A stretch of DNA of 34,210 nucleotides from Hyphomicrobiales bacterium. Lineage in GTDB: Bacteria > Pseudomonadota > Alphaproteobacteria > Rhizobiales > Rhizobiaceae. Positions 26,716 through 34,194 of this stretch are shown here, in pieces (the first letter of the stretch is position 1; each line of letters begins with the position of its first letter). The translations under genes were made by a program, and so were the position numbers. The notes below the pieces were generated by a model that was given only the letters and a program-made list of their open reading frames with translations, was not told the origin of the DNA and ran no database searches. The stretch lies in NCBI GenBank assembly GCA_900473205.1, contig UCLB01000005.1, positions 68,090 to 102,299 of the forward strand. Direction: 5' to 3'.

Positions 26716-27399
26716 ATGCAAACCGGGAACGCGCCTTTGCTGATCTTTGATTGCGACGGCGTTCTCGTGGATAGCGAGCCGGTTTCCATAGCAGTGTTGA
26801 TCGACATGGTCGCCCATCAGGGCGTCCAGATCACCGAAGAGGAAGCCTATCAGCGTTTCCTCGGCCGCAGCGTTGCTAGCATGACGGCGACGCTTTGGGA
26901 CGAGTATGGTGTCGAGACAGATATCGATTTTCTCGAGCATATGCGCAGCGAACTCTTTCAGCGTTTTCGCGACGAGTTGAAAGCGATAGACGGAATGGCG
27001 GAGACGCTTGATCGCCTGTCCGTGCCGCGCTGTGTTGCGTCCTCCAGCCAGCCAGAGCGCATTCGCTATTCCCTTGGCCTCACCGGTTTACTGGACAAGC
27101 TCGAACCGCATATTTTCAGCGCGACGATGGTCAAAAACGGCAAGCCAGCCCCCGATCTTTTCCTCCACGCGGCAGGCCAGATGCAGGTGGACCCCAGCCA
27201 TTGCATCGTCATCGAAGACAGCCCCGCCGGAATTACCGCTGCCAAGGCGGCAGGAATGCGCGTCTTTGCCTTCACCGGCGGCTCCCACGCCCGTTTCCCG
27301 GCATTTCGTGACCATATTGCCAGCCTGAAACCCGATCTGGTGTTTGACGCCATGCCGGATTTGGTCCAACTTGTGGCCGATCAAACTGCGCGGAGTTAG
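26716..27399 (+). CDS. HAD-family phosphatase (phosphoglycolate-phosphatase-like)
   Basis: Haloacid-dehalogenase superfamily hydrolase of 227 aa, subfamily with an alpha-helical cap. Motif I is DCDGVLVDS (nucleophile Asp12, acid/base Asp14), motif II is the SSSQ segment, motif III Lys in KNGKPAPDLF, and motif IV IEDSPAG. It may dephosphorylate a sugar phosphate formed in this pathway. Start at 26716 (MQTGNAP) has a purine-rich AAGAG site upstream. It follows the dehydrogenase after 16 bases. HAD genes of this kind recur in polyol operons, but the substrate is not known here. Confidence 0.88.
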   Translation: MQTGNAPLLIFDCDGVLVDSEPVSIAVLIDMVAHQGVQITEEEAYQRFLGRSVASMTATLWDEYGVETDIDFLEHMRSELFQRFRDELKAIDGMAETLDRLSVPRCVASSSQPERIRYSLGLTGLLDKLEPHIFSATMVKNGKPAPDLFLHAAGQMQVDPSHCIVIEDSPAGITAAKAAGMRVFAFTGGSHARFPAFRDHIASLKPDLVFDAMPDLVQLVADQTARS

Positions 27400-27463
27400 C
27401 GGCTGCGGGTGCCATCGGCACCCATGCTGAAAGGTCGCGATTGAGGGATGGGAATTTAGCTTG

Positions 27464-29035
27464 ATGCGTCAACATCTTGTTGCTGTCGATGTCGGCACGG
27501 GCAGCGCTCGCGCTGGCGTTTTCGATGCGGGCGGCAGGCTGATTGCGCGGGCTACCCACCCCATCATCATGCAGCGCCCTAAGGAAAACCACGCCGAGCA
27601 TGATTCCGCCGATATCTGGAATGCCGTCTGTTTCGTCGTGCGTCACGCCATGGCAGATGCCGCCATTCCCGCATCCTCTGTTGCGGCCATCGGTTTCGAT
27701 GCCACCTGTTCGCTCGTCGTTCGCGGGCCGCAGGGTGAGCAAGTCACGGTCTCCACGACAGGCGAAGACCGCTTCGACACCATCGTCTGGCTCGATCACC
27801 GCGCCATTGCGCAGGCCGATTTTCTGAGCACCTCCGGCCACCCCGTTCTGGATTTTGCAGGCGGATCGATCTCCCCGGAAATGCAGATGCCCAAGCTGAT
27901 GTGGCTAAAGAAACATCTGCCGGACAGTTGGGCCAAGGCCGGATATTTCTTCGATCTGGCCGACTTCCTGACATGGAAGGCCAGCGGTAGCGCGAAGCGC
28001 TCGAACTGTACGCTCACGGCCAAATGGAATTTCCTGGCGCATGAAGGAAAGGGCTGGAGCGAGGACTATCTCGAAATGGCCGGTGTCGGCGATCTCCTTG
28101 AGCGGGGCAACCTTCCCAAAGAAACAGTCGAACCCGGCCAGAGCGTCGGCAAGCTTTCCCCTCAGTCGGCTGAAGAACTGGGCCTAGACACCGGCTGCGA
28201 AGTTGCAGCAGGCATGATCGATGCTTATGCGGGTGCGCTGGGTGCGCTCGGCGGCAGCCTGCAATCGGATGTCGGCAGCAATGTCGCATTGATTGCAGGG
28301 ACATCCAGTTGCCTCGTCACGCTGACACCAAAGCGCATGCCGGGCCACAGCCTTTGGGGGCCGTATTGGCAGGCGGTGCTTCCCGGCCATTGGCTGGTGG
28401 AAGGCGGACAATCGGCCACCGGCGCGCTGCTGGATCATGTTGTGCGCATGCATGCCGCAGGCGGTGAGCCCACCTCGGCGCTCCATGCCCGTATCGTGGA
28501 CCGCGTGCTGTCTTTGCGCCAAGCGGAAGGCGAGATGTTTGCGGAACATCTGCATGTCCTGCCGGATTTTCACGGCAACCGCTCGCCGCTTGCCGACCCG
28601 CATGCCCGTGGCGTCGTCAGCGGGCTGACGCTCGACACCTCCTTCGACAGCCTCTGCCGCCTCTATTGGCGCACCGCGGTCTCCATCGCGCTGGGAGCTA
28701 GACATGTGCTGGATGCGATGGAAGGCTTCGGCTACAGGGTGGACACGCTGCATGTGACCGGCGGCCATGTGCGTAATCCCATTCTCATGGAGCTGTACGC
28801 CGACGTTACCGGAAAACGCATCGTCGTCCCGGCAACTGCCGACGCCGTGCTGCTCGGCACGGCCATGACGGCGGCATCTGCGGGCGGTGTGCATAAAGGA
28901 TTGGCGGCGGCTGGTGTTGCCATGTATCCGGGGGGAGAGGAGCGCCGCTCCGACAAGGCGGCGGGCCGTTACGACCGCGACTATCGGCGGTTTCTCGCCA
29001 TGTACCGACATCGTCAGGAACTGGAAGCGATCTAA
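27464..29035 (+). CDS. FGGY-family carbohydrate kinase, D-ribulokinase-like
   Basis: Sugar kinase of 523 aa. Seen: the N-terminal phosphate-loop DVGTGSARAG (9-18), GFDATCSLVV, WLDHRA, AGMIDAYAGALGAL with Asp253 as probable catalytic base, GTSSC (279-283), HGNRSPLADP, and VTGGHVRNP near the C-terminus. These fit the pentulose-kinase branch that includes eukaryotic FGGY/D-ribulokinases rather than xylulokinase, but that placement is by recall. ATG at 27464 is preferred to the overlapping TTG at 27461. It ends the operon. Confidence 0.85.
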   Translation: MRQHLVAVDVGTGSARAGVFDAGGRLIARATHPIIMQRPKENHAEHDSADIWNAVCFVVRHAMADAAIPASSVAAIGFDATCSLVVRGPQGEQVTVSTTGEDRFDTIVWLDHRAIAQADFLSTSGHPVLDFAGGSISPEMQMPKLMWLKKHLPDSWAKAGYFFDLADFLTWKASGSAKRSNCTLTAKWNFLAHEGKGWSEDYLEMAGVGDLLERGNLPKETVEPGQSVGKLSPQSAEELGLDTGCEVAAGMIDAYAGALGALGGSLQSDVGSNVALIAGTSSCLVTLTPKRMPGHSLWGPYWQAVLPGHWLVEGGQSATGALLDHVVRMHAAGGEPTSALHARIVDRVLSLRQAEGEMFAEHLHVLPDFHGNRSPLADPHARGVVSGLTLDTSFDSLCRLYWRTAVSIALGARHVLDAMEGFGYRVDTLHVTGGHVRNPILMELYADVTGKRIVVPATADAVLLGTAMTAASAGGVHKGLAAAGVAMYPGGEERRSDKAAGRYDRDYRRFLAMYRHRQELEAI

Positions 29036-29057
29036 CAAGCAAAGACGTTAGAGGCCC

Positions 29058-29471
29058 TCAATGCTCGTGTTCACACAGGGCATGGTTCGATAGCGCACGG
29101 ATCACATAACAATCCTCGATCGAATGACCGTCGCAATGGGAGACGATCCGCTCCAGCTCGTGTTCCAGCTTCTTCAGCTTGGCGATCTTTTCCCGCACGC
29201 TCACCAGATGATCGGCGGCGATGCGATCTGCGCCATCGCAGGGCATTTCGCGGTGCTGGCTGAGCGCGATCAGCTCGCGAATGGCATCGATGTTGAGGCC
29301 AAGGTCGCGGGCATGGCGCACGAAGGCAAGCCGTTCCAGATCGGTCTTTTCATACCGTCGCTGGTTGCCTTCTGACCGTTCCGCCGCGCGCAACAAGCCC
29401 ATCTGCTCGTAATAGCGAATGGTCGGCACCTTGACGCCGGTGTGTCGCGAAAGATCGCCGATGGAATACAT
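29058..29471 (-). CDS. MerR-family regulator, Cd/Zn/Pb-type
   Basis: Metal-sensing regulator of 137 aa. The N-terminal helix-turn-helix is MYSIGDLSRHTGVKVPTIRYYEQMGLL-type. A long dimerisation helix follows at about residues 80-111, and cysteines lie at 78, 113, 121 and 133. Cys78 and Cys113 match the ligand positions of ZntR/CadR/PbrR-type sensors. The C-terminal CEHEH tail may add ligands. The gene is convergent with the sugar kinase, and no efflux gene adjoins it. Its start codon lies 3 bases from a perfect inverted repeat that contains its ribosome binding site. Confidence 0.88.
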   Translation of the reverse strand: MYSIGDLSRHTGVKVPTIRYYEQMGLLRAAERSEGNQRRYEKTDLERLAFVRHARDLGLNIDAIRELIALSQHREMPCDGADRIAADHLVSVREKIAKLKKLEHELERIVSHCDGHSIEDCYVIRALSNHALCEHEH

Positions 29472-29473
29472 GA

Positions 29474-29520
29474 CCGCTCCTCATATCTATAGCTTATAGA
29501 GATATAGATATGAGGAGCGG
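29474..29520. promoter_or_regulatory. Perfect 18-bp inverted repeat with an internal MerR-type operator
   Basis: Arms 29474-29491 and 29503-29520 are perfect reverse complements, with an 11-base spacer. Within it, TCTATA-GCT-TATAGA (29486-29500) is a second inverted repeat resembling operators of CadR/PbrR-type MerR regulators. On the minus strand the downstream arm contains GAGGAG, the ribosome binding site of the MerR gene, so a transcript carrying both arms could hide it. I could not place -35 and -10 boxes securely. Confidence 0.7.
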
Positions 29521-29550
29521 TTGGCGCAATGAGATGCAGGGCGTCGTCAA

Positions 29551-29751
29551 TTACTTGGTCTGCAAACCATCTACCGTGTCTGTCGTGCCTGACGATCCGG
29601 CAATCTGGTCGATGCCAAGCGCACGCTCGATCGCCTCTTTAATCATATCCTCTATCGCCTGACGCTCTTCCGGCGGAAGCGCAGCCAGTTTCTCCTCTGT
29701 TAATTCCAAATCCCCCAGCACGATGGCACGGATTTTTTCTGCAGGCGTCAT
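29551..29751 (-). CDS. Small acidic protein of unknown function (66 aa)
   Basis: Not recognised. A 66-aa acidic, probably helical protein: LTEEKLAALPPEERQAIE suggests two helices split by a PP turn, followed by EAIERALG and a low-complexity tail. No signal peptide or membrane segment is seen. Its ATG overlaps the stop of the upstream small gene in an ATGA pattern, which is good evidence that both are translated and coupled. The MerR gene follows 79 bases downstream on the same strand. Confidence 0.6.
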   Translation of the reverse strand: MTPAEKIRAIVLGDLELTEEKLAALPPEERQAIEDMIKEAIERALGIDQIAGSSGTTDTVDGLQTK

Positions 29752-30050
29752 TTCCGAGAATTCAGAAATTCCTCGGTGAGTGCCTTGGATTTCGCATCGA
29801 GAGTCTTTTGCTTGTCCTCGATGGTCTCCGGCTCTTTTTTACTGTCGAGTTCCCATAAAGCGCTGGAAATGGACACGGTGGAGGTCGGCCCCTGGTAATC
29901 CCACAAGGACACCGGACCAGTTTGCTCCTCCGTGTCCGAGGCTTGTTCCTCGAGCGCGAACTGGAATTGTGCGCCGGGTTCGTCATCGGCTTTTTGGCCT
30001 GCGTATCCCAGATAATATTGGTCGGACGAAGGGACTGGATAGACGGTCAT
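29748..30050 (-). CDS. Small acidic protein of unknown function (100 aa)
   Basis: Not recognised. 100 aa, acidic and polar, with a Glu/Gln/Asp-rich middle and a charged C-terminal helix (EDKQKTLDAKSKAL). There is no signal peptide, membrane segment or metal cluster. A good ribosome binding site (AAGGGAGAG) precedes the ATG, and the stop overlaps the next small gene by ATGA. A 6-base inverted repeat (30055-30060 and 30072-30077) surrounds the ribosome binding site. It diverges from dmeR, with 131 bases between start codons. Confidence 0.6.
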   Translation of the reverse strand: MTVYPVPSSDQYYLGYAGQKADDEPGAQFQFALEEQASDTEEQTGPVSLWDYQGPTSTVSISSALWELDSKKEPETIEDKQKTLDAKSKALTEEFLNSRK

Positions 30051-30144
30051 GCAAACTCTCCCTTAAAATTTGAGAGTTGAGTCATGCCATCGTCAGCTTG
30101 CGCAAAAGTTGTGTTTTGAATGGATTGCCTGTCGCAACTCTATG

Positions 30145-30170
30145 ATATAGTATACCCCCCTATACTATAT
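30145..30170. promoter_or_regulatory. DmeR-type operator: AT-rich inverted repeat around a C6 tract
   Basis: ATATAGTATA (30145-30154), CCCCCC, TATACTATAT (30161-30170) is a perfect inverted repeat. An AT-rich palindrome around a G/C tract is the known operator architecture of RcnR/CsoR-family regulators such as DmeR. It ends 11 bases before the dmeR start codon and directly abuts the ribosome binding site GGAAG, so bound repressor would cover the promoter or transcript start. Confidence 0.85.
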
Positions 30171-30181
30171 GGAAGAACCTC

Positions 30182-30454
30182 ATGTCACACACCATCCAGA
30201 ATAAAGACAAGCTGCTGGCCCGCACGCGCCGCCTGAAAGGGCAGATGGAGGCGGTTGAGCGGGCGTTGGAAGGCGGCAAGCCCTGTGGCGAGGTGCTGCA
30301 ACTGCTGGCGTCCGTGCGCGGTGCACTGTCCGGTCTGACGGGGGAGGTGATGCTGGAGCATCTGCACGAACACGTCCTGCACGCCGAAAACGAAGACGAG
30401 CGTGCGCGCGCCACGGAAGAGCTGGCGCAGGTTCTCAAAACTTACATTCGATAA
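30182..30454 (+). CDS. dmeR: Nickel/cobalt-responsive repressor DmeR (RcnR/CsoR family)
   Basis: 90-aa all-helical repressor. The RcnR metal-ligand set is present at the exact family positions: His3, Cys35, His60 and His64, which marks a Ni/Co rather than copper sensor (CsoR uses Cys-His-Cys). It also has the DNA-binding basic region RTRRLKGQMEAVERAL. It is the first gene of a dmeR-dmeF operon behind its own operator, so autorepression relieved by Ni or Co is expected. Confidence 0.92.
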   Translation: MSHTIQNKDKLLARTRRLKGQMEAVERALEGGKPCGEVLQLLASVRGALSGLTGEVMLEHLHEHVLHAENEDERARATEELAQVLKTYIR

Positions 30455-30463
30455 AGGTGCGCC

Positions 30464-31456
30464 ATGACCGCAACGACTGACCATTCCCACGCATCCGGCA
30501 CGCATAGCCACGTCTTTCTCGGCGAGAACCACGATCGCAACGAGCGCCGGGTCTGGGCGGTCATCGCCTTGACCACGGCGATGATGGTGGCGGAAATTGC
30601 GGCGGGCAGCTGGTTCGGCTCCATGGCTTTGACGGCTGATGGCTGGCACATGGCGACCCATGCTGGCGCGATGCTGATTTCGGCGCTCGCCTATCTCTAT
30701 GCCCGCCGGCAGATCAGGAACGCCCGTTTCACCTTCGGCGCCGGGAAGTTCGGCGATCTCGCCGGTTTCGCCAGTGCGGTCGTTTTGGGCGTTGCGGCTC
30801 TGATGATTGCCTGGGAAAGCCTGCTGCGTTTCTTTTCGCCTGTCGAGATCGATTTTAATCAGGCCATCGCGGTTGCTGCCATCGGCCTCGTCGCCAATCT
30901 CGTCAGCGCATGGCTGCTGAAGGACGACCACCACCACCATCATCACGGTCATGAACATGGCAGCCACGCGCACCATGGAAGCCATGCCCATCATGGCGAC
31001 CACGCTCACCACGACAATCATGGCAGCAAGGACAATAATCTCCGCTCTGCTTACTTGCACGTTCTGGCAGACGCGCTGACATCGGTTCTCGCCATCGTCG
31101 CTTTGCTGCTCGGCAAATGGAACGGCTGGACATTCCTCGATCCCGCCATGGGCATTGTCGGTGGCATCGTCATTGCTCGTTGGTCCTGGTGTCTGCTGCG
31201 CTCTACCGCTTCCGTGCTGGTGGATGCAGCCCCTGAAGCGCAGGATTTGTCGCAGGAAATTCGAAGTGCTGTCGAAACGGCGGACGAGCGGATTACCGAT
31301 CTGCATGTCTGGCAGGTGGGGCCGGGGCATCATGCGGCCATCGTCGCCATCAAGTCGCCGTCACCGCAAGCGCCGTCATTCTATCGGCAGAAACTCGCAG
31401 CGATCCATGAACTGTCGCATATTACGGTGGAGATCGATGCTGCCCATCCGGCTTGA
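30464..31456 (+). CDS. dmeF: Cobalt/nickel efflux protein DmeF (CDF family)
   Basis: Cation diffusion facilitator of 330 aa in the inner membrane, exporting Co2+/Ni2+ in exchange for protons. About six membrane helices. Metal-site motifs: ADGWHMATH (Asp59, His62, His66) and HVLADALTS (His199, Asp203). A histidine-rich cytoplasmic loop spans roughly residues 156-187 with about 18 His, and the N-terminus has more (DHSHASGTHSH). A C-terminal cytoplasmic domain follows from about residue 245. The gene starts 9 bases after dmeR, forming one operon. Confidence 0.93.
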   Translation: MTATTDHSHASGTHSHVFLGENHDRNERRVWAVIALTTAMMVAEIAAGSWFGSMALTADGWHMATHAGAMLISALAYLYARRQIRNARFTFGAGKFGDLAGFASAVVLGVAALMIAWESLLRFFSPVEIDFNQAIAVAAIGLVANLVSAWLLKDDHHHHHHGHEHGSHAHHGSHAHHGDHAHHDNHGSKDNNLRSAYLHVLADALTSVLAIVALLLGKWNGWTFLDPAMGIVGGIVIARWSWCLLRSTASVLVDAAPEAQDLSQEIRSAVETADERITDLHVWQVGPGHHAAIVAIKSPSPQAPSFYRQKLAAIHELSHITVEIDAAHPA

Positions 31457-31643
31457 TCGGTTTCTATGACAAGCACAGCACGGGGAGTTTGGTGCACGGC
31501 GTCATAATGCAAGCCGCAGAGAGTGAATGTGGAGCGGCGCGAAAACTTTGAGCGCGGCCTCTTCATCAATTAATCAACTGTTAATCAAAAATATGCTTGC
31601 TGGCCACGTAAACGCAGTGTGGGCAGTCTGAGTCGTGCAGAGA

Positions 31644-31922
31644 TCAATGTTCCGTATAGGCTTGACGAAGCCAGGCGCTGTCCAGCGGCATGGTCGCTTC
31701 GATCGTGCTCTGCGTGGCAGGCGCGTCTGCGGTCGCGTCGCTGTTGACGGTCCAGAGGACATTGGCAAGCGACGTGGATTCAAGTGCATTCACGAAGGAA
31801 ATCTTGCTGCCGCTAAGGGCGGCCTGCTGCTGCTCGGGCGCAACCGATTCCGTCTGTCTCTTTTCAATATGGTGAGAGCGGCTTTGATGCGCAGAGCCGC
31901 CGATATTATTATCGATATTCAT
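31644..31922 (-). CDS. Small protein of unknown function (92 aa)
   Basis: Not recognised. 92 aa starting MNIDNNIGG, with a Gln/Ser-rich middle and a short hydrophobic stretch around ISFVNALESTSLANVLWTV. No clear signal peptide. I chose ATG at 31922 because GGAAGAGG lies 7 bases upstream; a longer in-frame reading has no support. The flanking gaps (187 and 222 bases) look AT-richer than the neighbours. A competing overlapping frame on the plus strand looks like an antisense shadow. Confidence 0.5.
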   Translation of the reverse strand: MNIDNNIGGSAHQSRSHHIEKRQTESVAPEQQQAALSGSKISFVNALESTSLANVLWTVNSDATADAPATQSTIEATMPLDSAWLRQAYTEH

Positions 31923-32106
31923 TGCAAAGCCTCTTCCAAGATCAATTAACGATTTATTAACCGCTGAACCTTGTGCGAAACTTGCGTGATTGCGTTTGAT
32001 GCCAGTTCTTCGCTTGACAGCATGGAAAGTGCTGCTTCGTTTTCGCATTTTGGGGTTGCAAAAGCGCGAAATATGCCCGTGCGAGCCGATTCCCTTACGT
32101 CAGTTG

Positions 32107-32132
32107 CCCTCCGCAACGTGAGTCGCGGAGGG
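32107..32132 (-). terminator. Candidate terminator after choV
   Basis: CCCTCCGC (32107-32114) and GCGGAGGG (32125-32132) form a perfect 8-base stem with a 10-base loop, starting 12 bases after the choV stop on the minus strand. No T-run follows, so strength is uncertain. Confidence 0.45.
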
Positions 32133-32144
32133 GTGAGTCGGGGA

Positions 32145-33230
32145 TCAGGCGATCTTCTTTTCCGTTTCCTCCGGCTCAGGCGCTGCCTGCTCCGTCGGTT
32201 CCGCTTCCTGCGTTGCAGGCGTCACCATGGCGGCCACCAGCGTTTCGATGCCGATGCTGCCGACCGGCTTGCCGTCTTCGTCCACCACATGGGCGGTGGT
32301 CTCGTTGGCATCGGTCATATCGCGGGCGATGTTTTCCAGCGTGTCCGTTTCCAGAACCGACATGCTCTCGGGCGCTGTCATGACCGGGTCCATCACGGTG
32401 GTTGCCTGCAACACGCGGCCACGGTTCACGTCGCGCACGAAGTCGCTGACATATTCGTTTGCCGGGGACAGAATGATGCTCTGGCCATCACCCTGCTGCA
32501 CCATCTCGCCGTCTTTCAGGATTGCGATATGGTCGCCCAGCCGCAGCGCTTCGTCCAGATCGTGGGTGATGAAGACGACGGTCTTCTTCAGTTCCTGCTG
32601 AAGGTCCAGCAGCATGGTCTGCATATCGACGCGGATCAGCGGGTCGAGCGCGGAATAGGCCTCATCCATCAGCAGAATGTCGGCATCATTGGTCAGCGCC
32701 CGGGCAAGGCCCACGCGCTGCTGCATGCCGCCGGACAGTTGGTTGGGGTAATAGTCCTCGTACCCGTCGAGGCCGACCCGGTTCAGCCAGTAACGGCCTT
32801 TCTCGATGCTCTCCTTGCGCGATACGCCCTGAATATCCAGACCGTAAACGCTGTTCTCCAGCACGGTTCGGTGCGGCAGCAGGCCGAATTTCTGGAACAC
32901 CATAGCGGTCTTGTGGCGGCGGAAATCGCGCAGGTCAGAGCCGCTCATGGAGCAGATATCCTGCCCGTCATATACCACTTCACCCGCCGTCGGCTCGATC
33001 AGCCGGTTGATGTGGCGGATCAGCGTGGACTTGCCGGAACCCGAGAGCCCCATGACCACGGTAATCTTGCCGCCGGGCATGGTGATGTTGATGTTGTTGA
33101 GGCCCAGAACGTGATTGTGCACATCGTTCAGTTCGCTCTTGCTCATACCGTTTCGAACGGCCTCGAGATGTTTCTCGGGGTGCTTGCCGAAAATCTTGTA
33201 GAGATTCTTGATTTCAATGCCGTTAGCCAT
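32145..33230 (-). CDS. choV: Choline/glycine-betaine-type ABC transporter ATP-binding protein (ChoV/ProV-like)
   Basis: Cytoplasmic ATPase of 361 aa of the quaternary-amine uptake family. Seen: the N-terminal extension typical of ProV/ChoV with KNLYKIFGKHP, Walker A GLSGSGKS (61-68), Q-loop Gln113, signature LSGGMQQ (165-171), Walker B ILLMDEA (185-191) and FITHDLDEA. One CBS-type segment lies at about residues 275-335, then an Ala/Glu/Pro-rich acidic tail. ATG at 33230 is supported by GAGGTG upstream. It overlaps choW by 8 bases. ChoV versus a betaine/proline ProV is not certain. Confidence 0.85.
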   Translation of the reverse strand: MANGIEIKNLYKIFGKHPEKHLEAVRNGMSKSELNDVHNHVLGLNNINITMPGGKITVVMGLSGSGKSTLIRHINRLIEPTAGEVVYDGQDICSMSGSDLRDFRRHKTAMVFQKFGLLPHRTVLENSVYGLDIQGVSRKESIEKGRYWLNRVGLDGYEDYYPNQLSGGMQQRVGLARALTNDADILLMDEAYSALDPLIRVDMQTMLLDLQQELKKTVVFITHDLDEALRLGDHIAILKDGEMVQQGDGQSIILSPANEYVSDFVRDVNRGRVLQATTVMDPVMTAPESMSVLETDTLENIARDMTDANETTAHVVDEDGKPVGSIGIETLVAAMVTPATQEAEPTEQAAPEPEETEKKIA

Positions 33231-34131
33231 GTTGCACCTCGCGGTATTTCTGCAGACGCTTGCCGAAGGCCTGGCTTGCGCGGTCAAACATGATGGCGAT
33301 GGCCACCAGCGCAAATCCATTCAGAAAGCCGATTGTGAAGAACTGGTTGTTGATGGCCTGAAGCACGTTCTTGCCCAGCCCGCCGACGCCAACCATGGAG
33401 GCGACAACGACCATGGCAAGCGACATCATGATGGTCTGGTTGATGCCGGTCATGATGGTGGGCAGCGCCAATGGCAGCTGCACATTGAACAGCTTCTGGG
33501 TGTTGGAGGAGCCGAAGGCATCAGCCGCTTCCAGCGTTTCCCGGTCTACCATGCGAATGCCCAGATTGGTCAGGCGGATCATCGGCGGTACGGCATAGAT
33601 GACGACCGCAATCAGTCCCGGCACCTTGCCGATGCCGAATATGACGACAACGGGAATGAGATAGACGAAGCTCGGCATCGTCTGCATCACGTCCAGCGTG
33701 GGATTGATGAAGCGTTGCAGCCGCTCGGACCGCGCCATGAGAATGCCGAGCGGCAGACCGATGATGACGGCGATCAACGTCGCAATGGCCACGATGGACA
33801 GCGTCGTCATCGCATCGCGCCATAGGCCGACAAAGCCGATCAGACACAACGAGACAGCCGTGCCGAGCGTGATGCGGATGCTGCGTCCGGCCAGATGCAC
33901 CAGCGCCAGCAGACCGAGAAATATGACGATCCAAGGCGTCTGAATGAAAAACCGTTCGGACGCATTGAGAAACATTTGCAGCGGATGCACCACGGTATCG
34001 ATGATATCGCCGTAGCTTCGAACTAGATCGCGAAACCCGTCATCAATCGTCTTGCGTGCCACGCGCATGGTGCCGTTGGAGAGGGCCGGAAACTTGCACA
34101 GCATATCCGGCAGGATGTTACAGAGGGCCAT
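33223..34131 (-). CDS. choW: Choline/glycine-betaine-type ABC transporter permease (ChoW/ProW-like)
   Basis: Permease of 302 aa with about six membrane segments. Features: WRDAMTTLSIVAIATLIAVIIGLPLGILMARS, DVMQTMPSFVYLIP, and the EAA-type loop ETLEAADAFGSSNTQKLF followed by VQLPLALPTIM, then VGVGGLG. The ATG at 34131 has AAGGGA about 11 bases upstream, a long spacing; Met10 and Met22 are alternatives but lack better sites. The binding protein (ChoX/ProX) is not in the window, and in related choXWV operons it precedes choW, i.e. beyond the right edge. Confidence 0.86.
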   Translation of the reverse strand: MALCNILPDMLCKFPALSNGTMRVARKTIDDGFRDLVRSYGDIIDTVVHPLQMFLNASERFFIQTPWIVIFLGLLALVHLAGRSIRITLGTAVSLCLIGFVGLWRDAMTTLSIVAIATLIAVIIGLPLGILMARSERLQRFINPTLDVMQTMPSFVYLIPVVVIFGIGKVPGLIAVVIYAVPPMIRLTNLGIRMVDRETLEAADAFGSSNTQKLFNVQLPLALPTIMTGINQTIMMSLAMVVVASMVGVGGLGKNVLQAINNQFFTIGFLNGFALVAIAIMFDRASQAFGKRLQKYREVQHG

Positions 34132-34194
34132 TATTGTTGTTTTCCCTTGTTGATTTAGGACGGTACATGCCGGGTTGATACGGAGTTCGCGGCA

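Noticed and set aside
30926..31025. Repetitive CAC/CAT-rich stretch that could look like a DNA repeat array
   Set aside because: It is the histidine-rich loop of DmeF, in frame and family-typical, not a CRISPR or satellite repeat.
31528..31561. GC-rich imperfect repeat after dmeF as a terminator
   Set aside because: The arms pair poorly and no T-run follows; I could not support a terminator call.
31635..31949. Plus-strand frame of 104 codons opposite the 92-aa gene
   Set aside because: It has no good ribosome binding site and arginine-rich composition typical of antisense reading; the minus-strand frame has a well-spaced GGAAGAGG.
31971..33293. Long plus-strand open frame opposite choV
   Set aside because: It is an antisense shadow; choV on the minus strand has all ABC ATPase motifs.
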